Shown: positions 63,789 through 64,000 of the stretch, in pieces | Layout: the number at the start of each line of letters is the position of its first letter | Position numbering within the stretch: position 1 is the first letter of the stretch | DNA from: Deltaproteobacteria bacterium | GTDB lineage: Bacteria; Desulfobacterota; Desulfobaccia; Desulfobaccales; 0-14-0-80-60-11 | Length of the DNA: 64,000 bases | Direction: 5' to 3' | Assembly: GCA_030018495.1 (NCBI GenBank) | Contig: JASEFS010000009.1 | Coordinates: 52,316 to 116,315 of the forward strand | The notes under the pieces: generated by a model | What the model was told of the DNA's origin: nothing | The model's input: only the letters and a program-made list of their open reading frames with translations | Database searches by the model: none | Position numbers and translations under genes: made by a program

Positions 63789-63878
63789 TTGGGAAAACCC
63801 CATTTAAAATGTCAGGTTCGTGCTCGTAGGCTAGTTTATTTGGTTATATGTAATAGAATTCTATATTTATTGGGATAA
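63789..63878 (+). CDS. Possible 29-residue small protein
   Basis: A TTG start follows a perfect GAGGAGG by six bases and opens a 29-codon frame (MGKPHLKCQVRARRLVYLVI, then nine residues). The segment is basic then hydrophobic. A promoter-like element lies before it and a strong terminator after it. It is too short to judge by coding bias. An alternative is a small RNA in the same place. Confidence 0.35.
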   Translation: MGKPHLKCQVRARRLVYLVICNRILYLLG

Positions 63879-63906
63879 TGTTATTGGGATATTGCTAAAC
63901 TGTTAA

Positions 63907-63940
63907 AAAAGCCGCGGCTTATCCGCGGCTTTTTTTTTCG
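63907..63940 (+). terminator. Intrinsic terminator
   Basis: AAAGCCGCGG pairs with CCGCGGCTTT across CTTAT, followed by a run of T residues. Confidence 0.85.
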
Positions 63941-63954
63941 CGGGGGGGATTTTT

Positions 63955-64000
63955 ATGAACATAAGAGAAAAAATTGCAATTTTCGTTGATTATGAAAATA
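63955..64000 (+). CDS. NYN-domain (LabA/DUF88-like) protein, N-terminus only
   Basis: Fifteen codons are visible before the window ends: MNIREKIAIFVDYEN. The I-F-V-D-x-E-N opening is the first catalytic-acid strand of NYN-domain (PIN-like) nucleases of the LabA/DUF88 group. A G-rich site (GGGGGGG) precedes ATG 63955. Confidence 0.6.
   Translation, partial: MNIREKIAIFVDYEN

Overview
The window is a piece of a Gram-negative, anaerobic bacterial chromosome, most likely from the Desulfobacterota (a Desulfobacca-like sulfate reducer or relative). This rests on gene content rather than a marker search. It carries a tetrahydrofolate C1 branch (a partial MetV-like gene divergent from formate-THF ligase) followed by a two-gene NfnAB transhydrogenase. 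It also carries outer-membrane assembly (TamB), system II cytochrome c maturation (ResB/CcsA), anaerobic-style housekeeping genes and a GC-rich coding style broken by AT-rich patches.

Layout. Positions 1-5160 hold C1 and redox metabolism (metV-like, fhs, nfnA, nfnB). Positions 5159-12836 are a tight minus-strand operon of two alternating pairs of CgeB-like and GT9 glycosyltransferases, ending in two small helical proteins; it looks like a surface or flagellar glycosylation unit. Positions 13040-22091 hold DNA polymerase IV, TamB, a MinD/FlhG-like ATPase, a PilM/PilN-like (GspL-like) assembly protein and an AT-rich histidine kinase. Positions 22100-31000 hold MsrAB, a bacterial NHEJ locus (Ku and LigD) in which a 1194-bp unit with the whole ku gene is tandemly duplicated, and a secreted alpha/beta hydrolase.

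Positions 31088-35221 form an accessory region. It has a methyltransferase, an HNH-nuclease remnant, a truncated Cas3 HD-domain remnant and an orphan CRISPR array of 11 repeats. A DUF433/DUF5615 toxin-antitoxin-like pair with an AT-rich membrane partner follows, bracketed by a degenerate direct repeat that ends at the 3' end of a tRNA-Asn gene; tRNA-Gln lies next to it. Immediately after comes the most distinctive locus of the window. A fluoride-riboswitch-like leader with its own promoter and terminator precedes a cation:proton antiporter. The antiporter's C-terminal tail is a small domain that occurs again as a free-standing 96-residue protein just downstream.

Positions 37500-41650 hold a HAMP/adenylate cyclase with a PilZ-like tail, HicBA and a ThiC-family enzyme. 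Positions 41880-52590 are conserved housekeeping: dxr, rseP, tsaB, RNase E/G, ilvD (starting inside the RNase gene), dnaN and gyrB. Positions 52700-64000 hold small hypotheticals, an ECF sigma factor, ccsA/resB, a GcvH-like lipoyl protein, a universal stress protein, a PCC/DUF296 protein, a methyltransferase, a divergent Gre factor coupled to a CDF metal exporter, a Lon-family protease and the start of a NYN-domain protein.

Starts were adjusted where a better ribosome-binding site, operon junction or family N-terminus was visible. No database search was run; family names come from motifs I can read.
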